Source: Alphaproteobacteria bacterium SS10 (GTDB taxonomy: Bacteria > Pseudomonadota > Alphaproteobacteria > TMED2). From it: a DNA stretch of 64,000 nt. Position 1 is the first letter of the stretch; the number at the start of each line of letters is the position of its first letter. The stretch is from NCBI GenBank assembly GCA_019192455.1, contig JAHCML010000009.1, positions 1 through 64,000 on the forward strand, given 5' to 3'. Both the position numbers and the translations under genes were made by a program. This document shows, one piece after another, positions 1 to 9,139 of this stretch. A model generated the notes under the pieces. It saw nothing but the letters and a program-made list of their open reading frames with translations, did not search any database and was not told the origin of the DNA.

Positions 1-420
1 GAGCTGATCAGCCTGCCGTTTCAGGTACGGGCCATCCGCTTAAGCCTGGAAGGCATCGACCCGCTAATCCTTGGCGCGGCAGCGAGCGCAGGGGCGGGGC
101 CGTTTAATCGCCTGGTGACTATTCTACTACCCCTATCATTGCCCGGCATTGTGGCCGGGGCCATGACGGCCTTCGCCGCTGCGTTGGGCGAGTTTGGGGC
201 GATCATCACCTTCGTCTCCAACATCCCAGGCGAGACGCGCACCCTACCGCTCGCGATTTACACCGCCCTGCAAACCCCGGATGGCGAAACCCTGGCCGCA
301 CAGCTTGCTGGCCTGTCGATCGGCCTGGCCCTCACCGTCCTGATCGCGGCGGAGTATGTCAGCCGCGGCCTAAATCGCTGGTTGGGTCGTCGCCCACCAG
401 CCCAGGCGGGATGGGGGTGA
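1..420 (+). CDS. modB: Molybdate ABC transporter permease ModB, C-terminal part
   Basis: Open reading frame entering from the left edge, so the start is missing. It encodes the last 139 residues of an inner-membrane permease. The stretch after LEGIDP, with GAAASAG and the LPLSLPGI segment, matches the EAA loop that docks on the ATPase in ModB-type permeases. GEFGAIITF is typical of molybdate and sulfate permeases. The next gene, four bases downstream, is its ATPase. Imports molybdate through the inner membrane; the periplasmic binding protein ModA would lie outside the window. Substrate is inferred from family resemblance. Confidence 0.85.
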   Translation, partial: ELISLPFQVRAIRLSLEGIDPLILGAAASAGAGPFNRLVTILLPLSLPGIVAGAMTAFAAALGEFGAIITFVSNIPGETRTLPLAIYTALQTPDGETLAAQLAGLSIGLALTVLIAAEYVSRGLNRWLGRRPPAQAGWG

Positions 421-424
421 TGCC

Positions 425-1108
425 ATGACGCTAAGCCTAGACATCATTGGCCAGCGGGCCGACCTGACCATCCGCGCAGCCCTGAGCCTTGAGCCCGGGC
501 GGATTACCGCCCTCTGTGGCCCATCTGGTGCGGGCAAAAGCAGCCTAATAGCCATGATTGCCGGGCTGCTGCGCCCTGATGACGGCTATATCGGGACGGA
601 GGAGGAGGACTTCTTCAATGAGGAGGAATACATCCACCTACCACCCCATCGCCGTGGGCTAGGGGTCGTGTTCCAGGATGCCCGGCTGATGCCGCATCTC
701 AATGTGGCCCGCAACATAACCTTCGGCTGGCGCCGGCGGGGCAAGCCATTACCCCCGACGGCGATGGCCGATCTTATCGACGCCCTCGATGTGAATGACC
801 TGATGTCCCGGCGACCGCACCAACTCTCTGGTGGTGAGGCGAGGCGGGTTGCCATTGGCCGGGCCGTTGCCGCCAAGCCAATCGCCCTCCTGTTGGATGA
901 GCCGTTTACCGGCCTAGATGAAACTCGCCGCCAGATGATCGGGGAATACCTGCTTAAAATCCGGGATGAATGGCAGCTGCCAATGCTGCTGGTCTCCCAC
1001 CGGGCGGAGGATGTGGCACAGCTAAGCGACCGCACCGTCACGATGGAAAACGGCGTGGTTGGTAAGGCTGCTAATCTTGCGGAAGAGGGTGATCCCGACG
1101 ACGACTAG
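425..1108 (+). CDS. modC: Molybdate ABC transporter ATP-binding protein ModC (short form)
   Basis: ATPase that powers molybdate import with the preceding permease. Walker A GPSGAGKS lies at residues 32-39, the Q-loop at VFQDARLMPHL, the signature at LSGGEARR and Walker B at LLLDEP, followed by a switch histidine (SHR). At 227 residues it covers only the nucleotide-binding domain. Typical ModC proteins are about 350 residues and end in a molybdate-binding MOP/TOBE domain, which is absent; the frame simply stops after an acidic GDPDDD tail. An acidic insertion (EEEDFFNEEE) precedes the Q-loop. Start at ATG four bases after the modB stop, so probably translationally coupled. Confidence 0.85.
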   Translation: MTLSLDIIGQRADLTIRAALSLEPGRITALCGPSGAGKSSLIAMIAGLLRPDDGYIGTEEEDFFNEEEYIHLPPHRRGLGVVFQDARLMPHLNVARNITFGWRRRGKPLPPTAMADLIDALDVNDLMSRRPHQLSGGEARRVAIGRAVAAKPIALLLDEPFTGLDETRRQMIGEYLLKIRDEWQLPMLLVSHRAEDVAQLSDRTVTMENGVVGKAANLAEEGDPDDD

Positions 1109-1116
1109 TCTGGGGA

Positions 1117-1941
1117 TCAGATGTAAAGCACCATGCCTTCACGGGCGGCTATGGTGCCGGGGCGCATCGCTTCCGCCGCAGAGGCAATCTCGTCCATCTG
1201 CTCGTCCGTGCGCTCGGGATCATGGTGGAAAATCACGACCTTACCCACATTGGCGGCTGTACCAACGCGGATCGCCTCTTGCCAGGTGGAGTGGCCCCAA
1301 CCGACCTTTGAGGTGTACTCATCATCGGTATAGGTCGCATCATAGATCATGATGTCGGCGTCTTTGGCCAAGCCCATGACATGCTCGTCGGTCTCACCCG
1401 GCTTATGCTCGGTATCGGTGACGATGGCGACGGCCTTATCCTTGAACTCAATCCGATAGCCGGTACAGCCATTCGGGTGGTTCAGGGGTGCGGTTTGCAT
1501 ATTAATACCCTGGAACGGGGTCAGGGTGTCACCCTGCTCAAACCGCTTAAACTCGGTATCGGCCTGGAAGGTATCCACGCTGATCGGCAGCAGCGGATCC
1601 TGCATCATATTGGCGATCACATCGCGCAGCTTGGATGAATGGTCCAGGTGACCGGCATGCACCCGCATGGTGACCTCAGGATTAAAGGCCGGACCAAAGA
1701 ACGGCAGGCCAATAATGTGGTCCAAATGTGTATGGGTCAGGAAAATATCGTAGTCGCGGCGACCATTGCCCGAGGCAATTCGGCCAAGCCGACGAATACC
1801 AGAGCCAGCATCAAAGATCAGCTGATGCTCACCGCAGGTAAGCTCAATACAGGTGGTATTGCCGCCATAACGGAGGGTTTCAGGCCCGGGGCAGGGTATA
1901 GTGCCGCGAACACCCCAAAATCGTACTGAGATATCGGACAT
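1117..1941 (-). CDS. MBL-fold metallohydrolase
   Basis: Cytoplasmic metallo-beta-lactamase-fold hydrolase of 274 residues. The metal-binding motif THTHLDH is followed by IIGLPFF; the later TDTEHK supplies the bridging aspartate, and a C-terminal FHHDPERTD contributes another histidine. The N-terminus MSDISVRFWGVRGTIPCPG is typical of a subgroup of MBL proteins of unknown substrate related to PhnP and phosphodiesterase-like enzymes. An upstream GTG/ATG-type extension to 1992 is possible, but the ATG at 1941 begins exactly at the conserved N-terminus and has a GAGA stretch upstream. Converges with modC, eight bases apart. Substrate unknown. Confidence 0.8.
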   Translation of the reverse strand: MSDISVRFWGVRGTIPCPGPETLRYGGNTTCIELTCGEHQLIFDAGSGIRRLGRIASGNGRRDYDIFLTHTHLDHIIGLPFFGPAFNPEVTMRVHAGHLDHSSKLRDVIANMMQDPLLPISVDTFQADTEFKRFEQGDTLTPFQGINMQTAPLNHPNGCTGYRIEFKDKAVAIVTDTEHKPGETDEHVMGLAKDADIMIYDATYTDDEYTSKVGWGHSTWQEAIRVGTAANVGKVVIFHHDPERTDEQMDEIASAAEAMRPGTIAAREGMVLYI

Positions 1942-2128
1942 TCGCGTTTCTCGCTTCACCGCCCGGTTGTGGGCGGGCCCATTAGCCTTCACCTAAACTT
2001 TACTCTGCCCCGGCAACCGGCCAATGTCGAGGAATTCCAATGAATTCAGGGCATAACCTGATGAAATAGTAGGCAGGGAGGCAACGGTTTATGCCGAGCT
2101 TTTCTCTGCTTTTGCAGTCTGGGTCAGT

Positions 2129-2821
2129 TTAGTCGGGAACCAAGCGATACCCGCCAGGTTCCGTCACCAGTAGGGCAGCGTTAGATGGGTCGGCCTCAAT
2201 CTTCTGACGCAGGCGGTAAACATGGGTTTCCAACGTGTGGGTAGTGACGTTGGCGTTATAGCCCCAAACCTCACCCAATAGCGTGTCGCGCCCCACCACC
2301 TTATCGCCGGAGCGAAGCAGGAATTTCAGGATCGCAGTCTCTTTCTCAGTCAGCCGCACCTTCTGATCATTGTCGCCGCGAACCATGATCTTGTTCGCTG
2401 GTTGGAATGAGTATGGGCCGATGGTGAAGACCGCATCTTCAGTATTGGCAAACTGGCGAAGCTGAGCACGCATCCGGGCCAGCAGGACATTCAGGCGAAA
2501 CGGCTTGGTGACGTAATCATTGGCGCCGGCCTCAAGGCCCAGAATGGTGTCGGCGTCGCTGTCCTGGCCGGTCAGCATGATGATCGGCGCCCGCACATCC
2601 TCACGCCGCAGAACCCGGCACAGGTCGCGGCCATCCATATCTGGCAAACCCACATCCAGCAGGATGATGTCAAAGCGGCTTTCCTTAGCGGCGGCGAGCC
2701 CATCCTTGGCATTGGCTGCCTCGATGATCTCAAACTCTTCATGCAGGGTTAGCTGCTCAGCCAGTGATTGGCGAAGATCGTCATCATCATCGACCATCAG
2801 AACTTTAAGGTTAGCAGGCAT
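2129..2821 (-). CDS. OmpR-family response regulator (orphan)
   Basis: Two-component transcription factor of 230 residues. The receiver domain (about 5-120) has the acidic patch DDDDD at 11-15, phospho-acceptor Asp56 in LLDVGLP and the conserved Lys106 in TKPF. The C-terminal winged-helix DNA-binding domain (about 130-228) ends in TEPGGYRLVPD with the RLTEKE and HVYRLRQKIE helices of OmpR/PhoB proteins. No histidine kinase gene adjoins it, so the partner is elsewhere. It is divergent from ribA across about 240 bases that would carry both promoters. Regulon cannot be told from the sequence. Confidence 0.9.
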   Translation of the reverse strand: MPANLKVLMVDDDDDLRQSLAEQLTLHEEFEIIEAANAKDGLAAAKESRFDIILLDVGLPDMDGRDLCRVLRREDVRAPIIMLTGQDSDADTILGLEAGANDYVTKPFRLNVLLARMRAQLRQFANTEDAVFTIGPYSFQPANKIMVRGDNDQKVRLTEKETAILKFLLRSGDKVVGRDTLLGEVWGYNANVTTHTLETHVYRLRQKIEADPSNAALLVTEPGGYRLVPD

Positions 2822-3062
2822 CGGTTTTCCTTATCGTTGGGTTTGCCGCCGGATGAGCACATATAGGTGATAGCGAAGCCTTAAGAGCGCCCGCAAGGCC
2901 ATGCGTATTAAGAAAACGGCCATATAACACGCATATATCACGGGCATTCTATGGCTGTCGCGAACGATAGATGGTAAATCGCCCCTAAGAGCCTCAAACC
3001 CAACCCATTTCTTCGTGATCGACGAATTACCGGGAGGGTAGGGGTAAAGTGGAAGAAACACT

Positions 3063-4295
3063 GTGAACGCCCTGAAAAACCTACCTGCAGGCGCCAGCGC
3101 CAATGATCACGCGCCCGTGAGCGCGAAGGCAGCAGCACGCCAACAGCAGCGCGCGAGCAACGATCTGCGCCGTGGTGAGCCAGTGGTTCTGACAACCGCC
3201 AGCGGTGATGAAGCCTGGCTGATTCTGTCGATTGAGATGGCAACCGCCGAAGATTGGCGTGGCTGGCAGGCCATGCTTGGCCCCGATACCGCCCCATCCC
3301 TACTGTTGAGCGGTGAGCGGGCATCGCTGCTGGGCTTGGAACCCGTACCGAACCTCGTACCCCTGCATGACCAATCTGGGCAGAACCCAATCGAAGCCGG
3401 TGATTTGGTTGGTGTGCTTGCCAATCTTCAGCGCCAGGCTGGGCTATCGGTTGATGAAGCTGAGGCAGAGAAGGGTGATACCGCACGGGCCAGCACCGCC
3501 AGCCCGCTGCTGATATCGGCGGTTCGATTATTAAAGCGCGCCTTCCTTCTGCCGGCCGCCCTGGTTTGGCCGCTGAATGCGGATGGGCGCGCCACCCTCG
3601 ACGAGGCTGGCATTCTGACCCTCGATAAGGCACCGACGGCCGATCAGTCGGCCCATCTGGTGCCGCCACTTAAGATGTCAGCTGCCCGCGTACCCCTTAT
3701 GGGTGCCGAGCACAGCCTGATCTCGGTCTATCGGGACCCGGTAACCGGCCGGGATATCAATGTCATCGAGGTCGGCAGCATGAAGGATGACGGCAAGATC
3801 ACGGCACCGCCGCTGGTCCGCATCCATGCCGAATGCTTTACCGGTGATCTTCTGAATTCCCTGAAATGTGATTGCGGTGACCAGCTGCGCGGCGCGATCA
3901 AACTGATGGCCCAAGGCAGTACGGATGGGGATGACGCGGGTGAAGATGAGGGCACCGGCGGCCTTATCCTCTATATGCCGCAAGAGGGCCGGGATATCGG
4001 CATGGCCAACAAGATGCGGAGCTATGCCCTACAGGACACCGGGATCGATACGGTTGATGCCAACCTGATCCTAGGCTTCGCCGTGGATGAGCGGGACTAC
4101 ACCAGCGCCGCCTCAATCCTGGTTGATATGGGCTACCCTGAGATCCGCCTGCTGACCAACAATCCAGACAAGGTTGCCAGCCTAGAAAACCGAGGCGTTC
4201 AGGTCACAGATCGGGTAGGCCATAAATTCCCACCCAACCCGCACAGCGCTGCCTATATGGAAACCAAGCGCAAACGGACAGGCCACGATTTGTAA
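3063..4295 (+). CDS. ribA: GTP cyclohydrolase II, long alphaproteobacterial form
   Basis: Converts GTP to 2,5-diamino-6-ribosylamino-pyrimidinone phosphate, formate and pyrophosphate, the first step of riboflavin synthesis. The C-terminal half (about 210-410) carries the zinc-binding cysteines in AECFTGDLLNSLKCDCGDQL and the catalytic QEGRDIGMANK segment. LLTNNPDK and the closing TKRKRTGHDL are also typical. The N-terminal ~200 residues are a divergent extension seen in long alphaproteobacterial RibA proteins. An acidic insertion (TDGDDAGEDEG) sits between the zinc site and the catalytic loop. GTG start with GGAAG upstream. No other rib gene is adjacent. Confidence 0.9.
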   Translation: MNALKNLPAGASANDHAPVSAKAAARQQQRASNDLRRGEPVVLTTASGDEAWLILSIEMATAEDWRGWQAMLGPDTAPSLLLSGERASLLGLEPVPNLVPLHDQSGQNPIEAGDLVGVLANLQRQAGLSVDEAEAEKGDTARASTASPLLISAVRLLKRAFLLPAALVWPLNADGRATLDEAGILTLDKAPTADQSAHLVPPLKMSAARVPLMGAEHSLISVYRDPVTGRDINVIEVGSMKDDGKITAPPLVRIHAECFTGDLLNSLKCDCGDQLRGAIKLMAQGSTDGDDAGEDEGTGGLILYMPQEGRDIGMANKMRSYALQDTGIDTVDANLILGFAVDERDYTSAASILVDMGYPEIRLLTNNPDKVASLENRGVQVTDRVGHKFPPNPHSAAYMETKRKRTGHDL

Positions 4296-4432
4296 GGGTT
4301 TTGGGCCCTTAACCAGATTCTGTCGGCCCTGCCAATTACCTGGCATCCTTCCTGCATACTCTACCGTCCTAGGAATCTTGATGTGCCGCGGCCAGGCTAG
4401 TGGTTTGCGGGTGGGAAGCACGGGTAGAGAAG

Positions 4433-5671
4433 ATGAACTTTGAAACTGGTTATGCCGAGGCGTGGGCCGCCAGGCGCAACCCACACATCGAACAAGCCGC
4501 CGGCAATATGCGCCCGGCAGAGCACCAGCCTGCCGAAGAGGATATGTCGTTCTGGGACTTTCTGGACGTCATCAACCCGCTGCAGCACATCCCGATTGTG
4601 AACACCTTCTACCGGGAGATGACCGGTGACACGATCAAGCCATCCACCCAGATGGCTGGTGGCGTGTTGTTTGGTGGGCCGGTTGGCCTGGTCTCCGGCG
4701 CCTTCAATGCGATGTTTGAGCAGACCGGCGGCAATGACATGGTCGGCACACTGGTCGCCAGCCTAACCGATGACGGCAGCATCAATACCGGCGCCGAGCC
4801 CGCGATCGCGGTTGCCGAGGCCGGTGAGGGTGGCCTGGGCGGCGTCATGCTTGCCTCCAGCGTTGGGGTTGAGGGCACGATTGAGCCCGCCATCGCTACC
4901 AAAGACATTATTGCTGAAGAACTGCCGGTGATGTTGGCGAGCGCGAGCGCCACCGCCGCACCGACTTCAGCAGGTCATCACCAGATCAGCGGTACCCTTG
5001 CCAATGCTGACCCCATTGCCAATGAGGCCCTACTGGCCGTGGCCGATAGCTATGCCAGCCAGCGCAGCATGGACCAATTCTTAACCCTCGCCTCTGGTGG
5101 CATTCAATTGGCTGATCTGCCGACCAACGCGCCGAGTGCAGCAATCCCAGCCCAAGGCCAGACCCAGGCACAAGCCCGGGCAGCCGCTGACAGCCAATCA
5201 CCCGCTAGCCAACCCAATGCACCGACCTTAAGCCCGCAATTGGCCAGCCTAAACCGGTTGTCAGCTGAAGAGGCATCGCCCATCCCGCTGAATGACGTGC
5301 GCCGCTATAACCGGGCGATCCCGCTTCGCTCTGGCACCAGCGGCGGGTTGATCCAACGTAATGAGATCAAGGACGCTGAGGTAGCCGCCGCCGCGAAGCA
5401 GATCGCAGCACAGCAGGCGAGCCAAGAAGCCCTAAGACAGGCAGAGATCGCGGCCCAGAATCTCTCCGCCCAAGGCACAGCGGCCAGCCAACCAACGGCA
5501 ACCCTGGCCAATCAGCCAGCAGCCGCGGTACAGCAGATCGCCCCACCACAGCCATTCGCCTTCAAGGATCCATTTGGCCGCGCGGTATCTGGCGATAATT
5601 TTGGTTCCAAAATGCTGGATGGGCTGGAAAAGTATCGCGCCAGTGGCCGGCTGAGTGCGACCGGCATCTAA
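4433..5671 (+). CDS. Conserved hypothetical protein with Ala/Gln/Pro-rich tail
   Basis: About 412 residues, not assigned to a function. The N-terminal part contains a compact block, FWDFLDVINPLQHIPIVN followed by FYREMTGDTI and then Gly-rich MAGGVLFGGPVGLVSGAFNA. I recall such blocks in alphaproteobacterial hypothetical proteins, and this one may be a short membrane-associated hairpin. The remainder is low-complexity, rich in Ala, Gln, Ser and Pro, and looks disordered. The end (FGSKMLDGLEKYRA) is more ordered. I chose the ATG at 4433 (AGAGAAG just upstream) over an in-frame GTG at 4400. Followed 20 bases later by the L,D-transpeptidase, so possibly co-transcribed. Confidence 0.6.
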   Translation: MNFETGYAEAWAARRNPHIEQAAGNMRPAEHQPAEEDMSFWDFLDVINPLQHIPIVNTFYREMTGDTIKPSTQMAGGVLFGGPVGLVSGAFNAMFEQTGGNDMVGTLVASLTDDGSINTGAEPAIAVAEAGEGGLGGVMLASSVGVEGTIEPAIATKDIIAEELPVMLASASATAAPTSAGHHQISGTLANADPIANEALLAVADSYASQRSMDQFLTLASGGIQLADLPTNAPSAAIPAQGQTQAQARAAADSQSPASQPNAPTLSPQLASLNRLSAEEASPIPLNDVRRYNRAIPLRSGTSGGLIQRNEIKDAEVAAAAKQIAAQQASQEALRQAEIAAQNLSAQGTAASQPTATLANQPAAAVQQIAPPQPFAFKDPFGRAVSGDNFGSKMLDGLEKYRASGRLSATGI

Positions 5672-5691
5672 CCCGGTAGCCAGCCAACCCC

Positions 5692-6243
5692 ATGCAGATC
5701 ACCGTTACGGTTAACAACGCGGACGACATTCATGGTCGCCTCACCGCAACCCTGGATGGCAAGATGGTGGAGGCCCCCTGCGCCATTGGGCGCGGCGGCG
5801 TGAAACCCGCCGAGGATAAGCGGGAGGGCGATGGCGCAACCCCGCTGGGCAGTTGGCCGATCCGGCGCATTTACTACCGCGCCGACCGGATTGAGCGCCC
5901 GGATACCGGCGTCCCGGTTGATGAGATTAATGACAGCATGGGCTGGTGCGATGCGCCTGACCACCCATCCTATAACCAACTGGTGGCGCTACCCTTTGAT
6001 GCCTCGCATGAGCTGATGGCGCGGGATGATCACCTTTATGATCTGGTGGTTGTGTTGGGCCATAATGACGATCCGCCAGTGCCAGACATGGGCAGCGCCA
6101 TCTTCTGGCATTTGAAACGGGGTGATGAAGACCCGGCCAGCTGGAAACCGACGGCCGGCTGTGTCGCCACAACATTACCCGTGCTTTATGAGCTGCTTGC
6201 CGCCTGTGATGAGACGTCGGTGATGCGCGTGGTTATGGGTTAG
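5692..6243 (+). CDS. YkuD-type L,D-transpeptidase family protein
   Basis: 183 residues. Family members cross-link or modify peptidoglycan by a cysteine transpeptidase reaction. The catalytic signature is visible as His140 in IFWHLKRG and Cys157 in TAGCVATT. GDGATPLGSWPIRRIYYR is characteristic of a compact YkuD subgroup that lacks accessory domains. No signal peptide is evident, which is usual for this short subgroup and leaves its location uncertain. No convincing ribosome binding site precedes the ATG. Converges with the yggS-like gene 18 bases downstream. Confidence 0.85.
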   Translation: MQITVTVNNADDIHGRLTATLDGKMVEAPCAIGRGGVKPAEDKREGDGATPLGSWPIRRIYYRADRIERPDTGVPVDEINDSMGWCDAPDHPSYNQLVALPFDASHELMARDDHLYDLVVVLGHNDDPPVPDMGSAIFWHLKRGDEDPASWKPTAGCVATTLPVLYELLAACDETSVMRVVMG

Positions 6244-6261
6244 CCGCGCGGATCTTGATTA

Positions 6262-6987
6262 TCAGGACCGCGGTGTCCGGGCGCCGAACAGGGCACTGCC
6301 AACCCGAATGCTGGTGGCGCCCATACGGATGGCGAGCTCGAAATCATCACTCATCCCCATGCTGAGATTGGACAGATCAAGACGCTTTGCCCAATCGGCG
6401 AGGAGGCCGAAATGCATGGCCGCCGGCTCATCAATCGGCGGGATGCACATCAAACCAACGACATTCAGCCCCAACTCTTCAACACAGAGCTTATGAAGCG
6501 CGACTAGGTCATCACCCGGCAAGACCCCGGCCTTCTGCTCTTCAGCGCCGGTATTCACCTGGACATAGCAGTCGAGCTTACGGCCCTGCTTGGCCATCTC
6601 TTCGGCGAGTTTGGTCGCAAGCTTAGGTCGGTCGACGCTCTCAACCACATCGAAGAGGGCGACCGCGTCCTTCACCTTATTGGTTTGAAGCGGCCCAACC
6701 AGATGGAGGCGAAGATCATCATGCTGTTCCCGGCGATGGGCCCAGCGGGCTTGCGCCTCTTGCACCCGGTTTTCACCAAAGACCCGAAGCCCAGCCTCAA
6801 GCGCCGCATCGATGCGATGGTCGGGTTGAACCTTTGAGACAGCAACAAGGGTTACATCGCCCATTGAGCGGCGGGCGTCTTGCGCTGCCTCCAGCATCTG
6901 ATCGCGGATACTGGCGATGTTGTCGAGAACGGCCGTGCGTTCATGGGCCAGGACGTCGGGGTCCAGATTGGCTTCTTGGTCAGACAT
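6262..6987 (-). CDS. YggS/PLPHP-family pyridoxal phosphate homeostasis protein
   Basis: 241-residue PLP-binding barrel protein of the YggS/PROSC family, which buffers cytoplasmic pyridoxal phosphate and has no known catalytic reaction. Lys52 in VAVSKVQP is the expected Schiff-base lysine. HLVGPLQTNK, VQVNTGAEEQKAG, LSMGMSDDFELAI and the closing VRVGSALFG are all family landmarks. The frame continues to 7029, but the ATG at 6987 fits the family start and follows the sulfotransferase stop by four bases, so the two genes are probably coupled. Confidence 0.9.
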   Translation of the reverse strand: MSDQEANLDPDVLAHERTAVLDNIASIRDQMLEAAQDARRSMGDVTLVAVSKVQPDHRIDAALEAGLRVFGENRVQEAQARWAHRREQHDDLRLHLVGPLQTNKVKDAVALFDVVESVDRPKLATKLAEEMAKQGRKLDCYVQVNTGAEEQKAGVLPGDDLVALHKLCVEELGLNVVGLMCIPPIDEPAAMHFGLLADWAKRLDLSNLSMGMSDDFELAIRMGATSIRVGSALFGARTPRS

Positions 6988-6991
6988 AAGC

Positions 6992-7837
6992 CTAGAACCG
7001 TGGCTCCCCGGATGCGTTGAGGTAATCAAACCGCTCCATCACCTCGCGGTGATCCTCAATCAGCTTGGCGGCCTGGGCGTCGCTTAGCTCATCGCGCCAG
7101 CCACCCATCTTGCCCTGGCGGAAGAACTTATCCGCCTTCTTCGACTTCTCAATAAAGCCGGATTGGGATTCCTGACCCGACAACTCCTTAAAGGAGGAGA
7201 AGCGGATCGCCCGCTCAAGCCGGTCCTGGTTCTTAGGCAGTTGCAGGAACTTCACCAGCTTGCCAAAGGCTTTAGCCGGTTGCCGGTGCATATCTTCATA
7301 ACGCAGCACCACACGGTTCATACCCTCGGCATCGGCCCAGGATTTAACGTGGTCTGACCAACTGCCCAGCACGTTGAAGGCCAGCGTGTCCGTGGTGCTT
7401 AGCTGATTATCTGATGAGCCCATGGCGCTGATCGCCTGGTCGTAATCGACCCCCACATGGTGGGCATAGGAGACACAGACATCCAGCGGGTTACGGACGA
7501 TATAGATGCCGCCCTCGGTGGCGCTTGGCTCAATCGTCGGGACATCATTGGTGAACCCCATCGCGGAGTGGGTCTTCACGAAAATCGTATTGGGGGAAGA
7601 GGCAGCAATTAGCTGCTGAACCGCAGGCCGTGCCTGGTTCAACTCTTCATCGGTTAGCTGATCACGCTTCTTGCGGGTGACCTGCTCATAAAACTCCAGC
7701 CGGTATTCGGCATAGGCGAAGTTGGTGAGCTTGTTAATCGCCACCGGCTGCGGCTGGTTCATGAACAAATTCGCCAAAAAGGCGCGGGTCCAGGTGTTGC
7801 CGGATTTCGGATAGGAGGCGAGCCAGAGAATGCCCAT
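6992..7837 (-). CDS. Sulfotransferase domain protein
   Basis: 281 residues. Transfers a sulfuryl group from PAPS to an unknown acceptor. The 5'-phosphosulfate loop YPKSGNTW lies at residues 9-16, KTHSAM follows later, and the 3'-phosphate site is YIVRNPLDVCVSYAHH. The C-terminal FRQGKMGGW resembles the conserved RKGxxGdW motif of cytosolic-type sulfotransferases. It is the upstream gene of a two-gene unit with the yggS-like gene. The acceptor is unknown; cell-surface glycan or small-molecule sulfation are both possible. Confidence 0.85.
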   Translation of the reverse strand: MGILWLASYPKSGNTWTRAFLANLFMNQPQPVAINKLTNFAYAEYRLEFYEQVTRKKRDQLTDEELNQARPAVQQLIAASSPNTIFVKTHSAMGFTNDVPTIEPSATEGGIYIVRNPLDVCVSYAHHVGVDYDQAISAMGSSDNQLSTTDTLAFNVLGSWSDHVKSWADAEGMNRVVLRYEDMHRQPAKAFGKLVKFLQLPKNQDRLERAIRFSSFKELSGQESQSGFIEKSKKADKFFRQGKMGGWRDELSDAQAAKLIEDHREVMERFDYLNASGEPRF

Positions 7838-7958
7838 CGGTCACTGATCAATTCTGCGGTGGATATGGGCGATTGGTATAGCCGTGGGCCGTGCCCTATG
7901 GCCAGCCCCAAAAGGCTTTTAGGCCAATCGGATCAATTAGAGTTTAGACAAAAAGAAA

Positions 7959-7982
7959 GGGTGGCTCGTCACCGAGCCACCC
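7959..7982 (-). terminator. Rho-independent terminator of the porin gene
   Basis: Perfect 10-bp inverted repeat GGGTGGCTCG / CGAGCCACCC with a four-base loop. Read on the minus strand it is followed by TTTCTTTTT, and it lies 36 bases beyond the porin stop codon. Stem, loop and T-tract all match a strong intrinsic terminator. Confidence 0.9.
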
Positions 7983-8017
7983 CTCTTTAAACCGACAGTC
8001 TGTCGTGTCTTCTAAGA

Positions 8018-9139
8018 TTAGAAGGACAGAGCCAGACCGGTCGTGACGTAGAAACCGTCGTTGTCGTCGCCGGTACCAACTGCTTCACCTTCGAAGTCGC
8101 TGTAACCAACGGTACCAATGACGCTGACACCTGGGCCAAGCGCATAGGAGACGGAACCAGCGAAGCTGTCGTGCTCGTCATCACCAACGATGGTGGTGTC
8201 GCCTTCAACTTCACCGTGGAAGTACGTCAGGGAGAAGCCAAGAGCGCCGGTCTCGTAAGAGATACCAACGTCATAACCTTCACCTTCAGAGCTGTTCACG
8301 CCTGCGATGGTGCCTTCGGAGATGTCGCCGTAGGAACCGCCGAGGGTGAAGCCACCAAAGCCAACGTTCAGGCCGAGGTTGAATGCTTCAAAGTCATCAA
8401 CAGAAGCACCTGAAGGCAGCAGAGCGCCGTCTGGAGCTTCGGCATAGTAGAAGCCACCGGAAGCAGCAACGTCAAAGCCGCTGAAGCTGTTGACGTAGTT
8501 CAGGCCAACGGAGAAGCCGTTGGTGTATGAAGCTTGCTCAGTGGTCAGACCGTTACGATCGCCACCGGTTGGGTCGATGTCGGGCAGGTAGGACAGGCCG
8601 AACTGGAAACCCGAGAAACGAGGCGTGAAGTAAGTGATCTTCTGACCGTCGTTGTCGTTAGCCGGGGTGATGAAGGTCGAGCCATACACATTACGGAACG
8701 TGGAAGAACCGGTTGGGTTGAAAATGTGTTGGGTCTGCGAACCGGAGTTGATCGGAAGACCGACTGCTGGTGCAGCATAGTGCATCAGATAAGCGGCGTC
8801 GTTCTCAGAACCGATCACGAAACGGCCGAAGGAACCTTCAACAAAAGCAAAGCTCTCATCGATTTGGTCGCCAGAGGTGTTGGCCTCGAGCTGAACCTGA
8901 ACACCGACTTCGAGGCCGTTATCCAGGGTGGTTTTACCGTTGAAGATGATCTCTGAGTTGGACCATTGCTCAAAATCTTGAGTATCGGTACCAGCAGGAT
9001 CGTCGTTGTCTTGGTAGCCAAACCACTGGTTCATGAAACCGCCAACGCGGATTTCAATCGGATCAGCGGCTTGTGCGGTGCCGGCAAACATACCAGCCGC
9101 AACAATTGCGGAGGTGCCGAGCAGCAGAGCCTTTTTCAT
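8018..9139 (-). CDS. Outer-membrane porin (Porin_4 type)
   Basis: 373 residues. Starts with a clear signal peptide (MKKALLLGTSAIVAAGMFAG, cleavage after TAQA) and continues as alternating hydrophobic/polar strands rich in Gly, Asp and aromatic residues. It ends in LALSF, the terminal phenylalanine recognised by the BAM machinery. EIRVGGFMNQWFGY near the start is typical of Rhodospirillales trimeric porins. The ATG at 9139 has GAGGGG upstream; an in-frame extension to 9175 adds residues that do not look like a signal peptide. General diffusion of small solutes is the likely role. Followed by a strong terminator. Confidence 0.92.
   Translation of the reverse strand: MKKALLLGTSAIVAAGMFAGTAQAADPIEIRVGGFMNQWFGYQDNDDPAGTDTQDFEQWSNSEIIFNGKTTLDNGLEVGVQVQLEANTSGDQIDESFAFVEGSFGRFVIGSENDAAYLMHYAAPAVGLPINSGSQTQHIFNPTGSSTFRNVYGSTFITPANDNDGQKITYFTPRFSGFQFGLSYLPDIDPTGGDRNGLTTEQASYTNGFSVGLNYVNSFSGFDVAASGGFYYAEAPDGALLPSGASVDDFEAFNLGLNVGFGGFTLGGSYGDISEGTIAGVNSSEGEGYDVGISYETGALGFSLTYFHGEVEGDTTIVGDDEHDSFAGSVSYALGPGVSVIGTVGYSDFEGEAVGTGDDNDGFYVTTGLALSF

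Noticed and set aside
2822-3062. Riboswitch (FMN type) before ribA
   Set aside because: No conserved FMN-riboswitch segments could be found in the 240-base leader.
4293-4311. TAAGGG/CCCTTA hairpin at the ribA stop codon as a terminator
   Set aside because: Short stem, overlaps the stop and lacks a T-tract.
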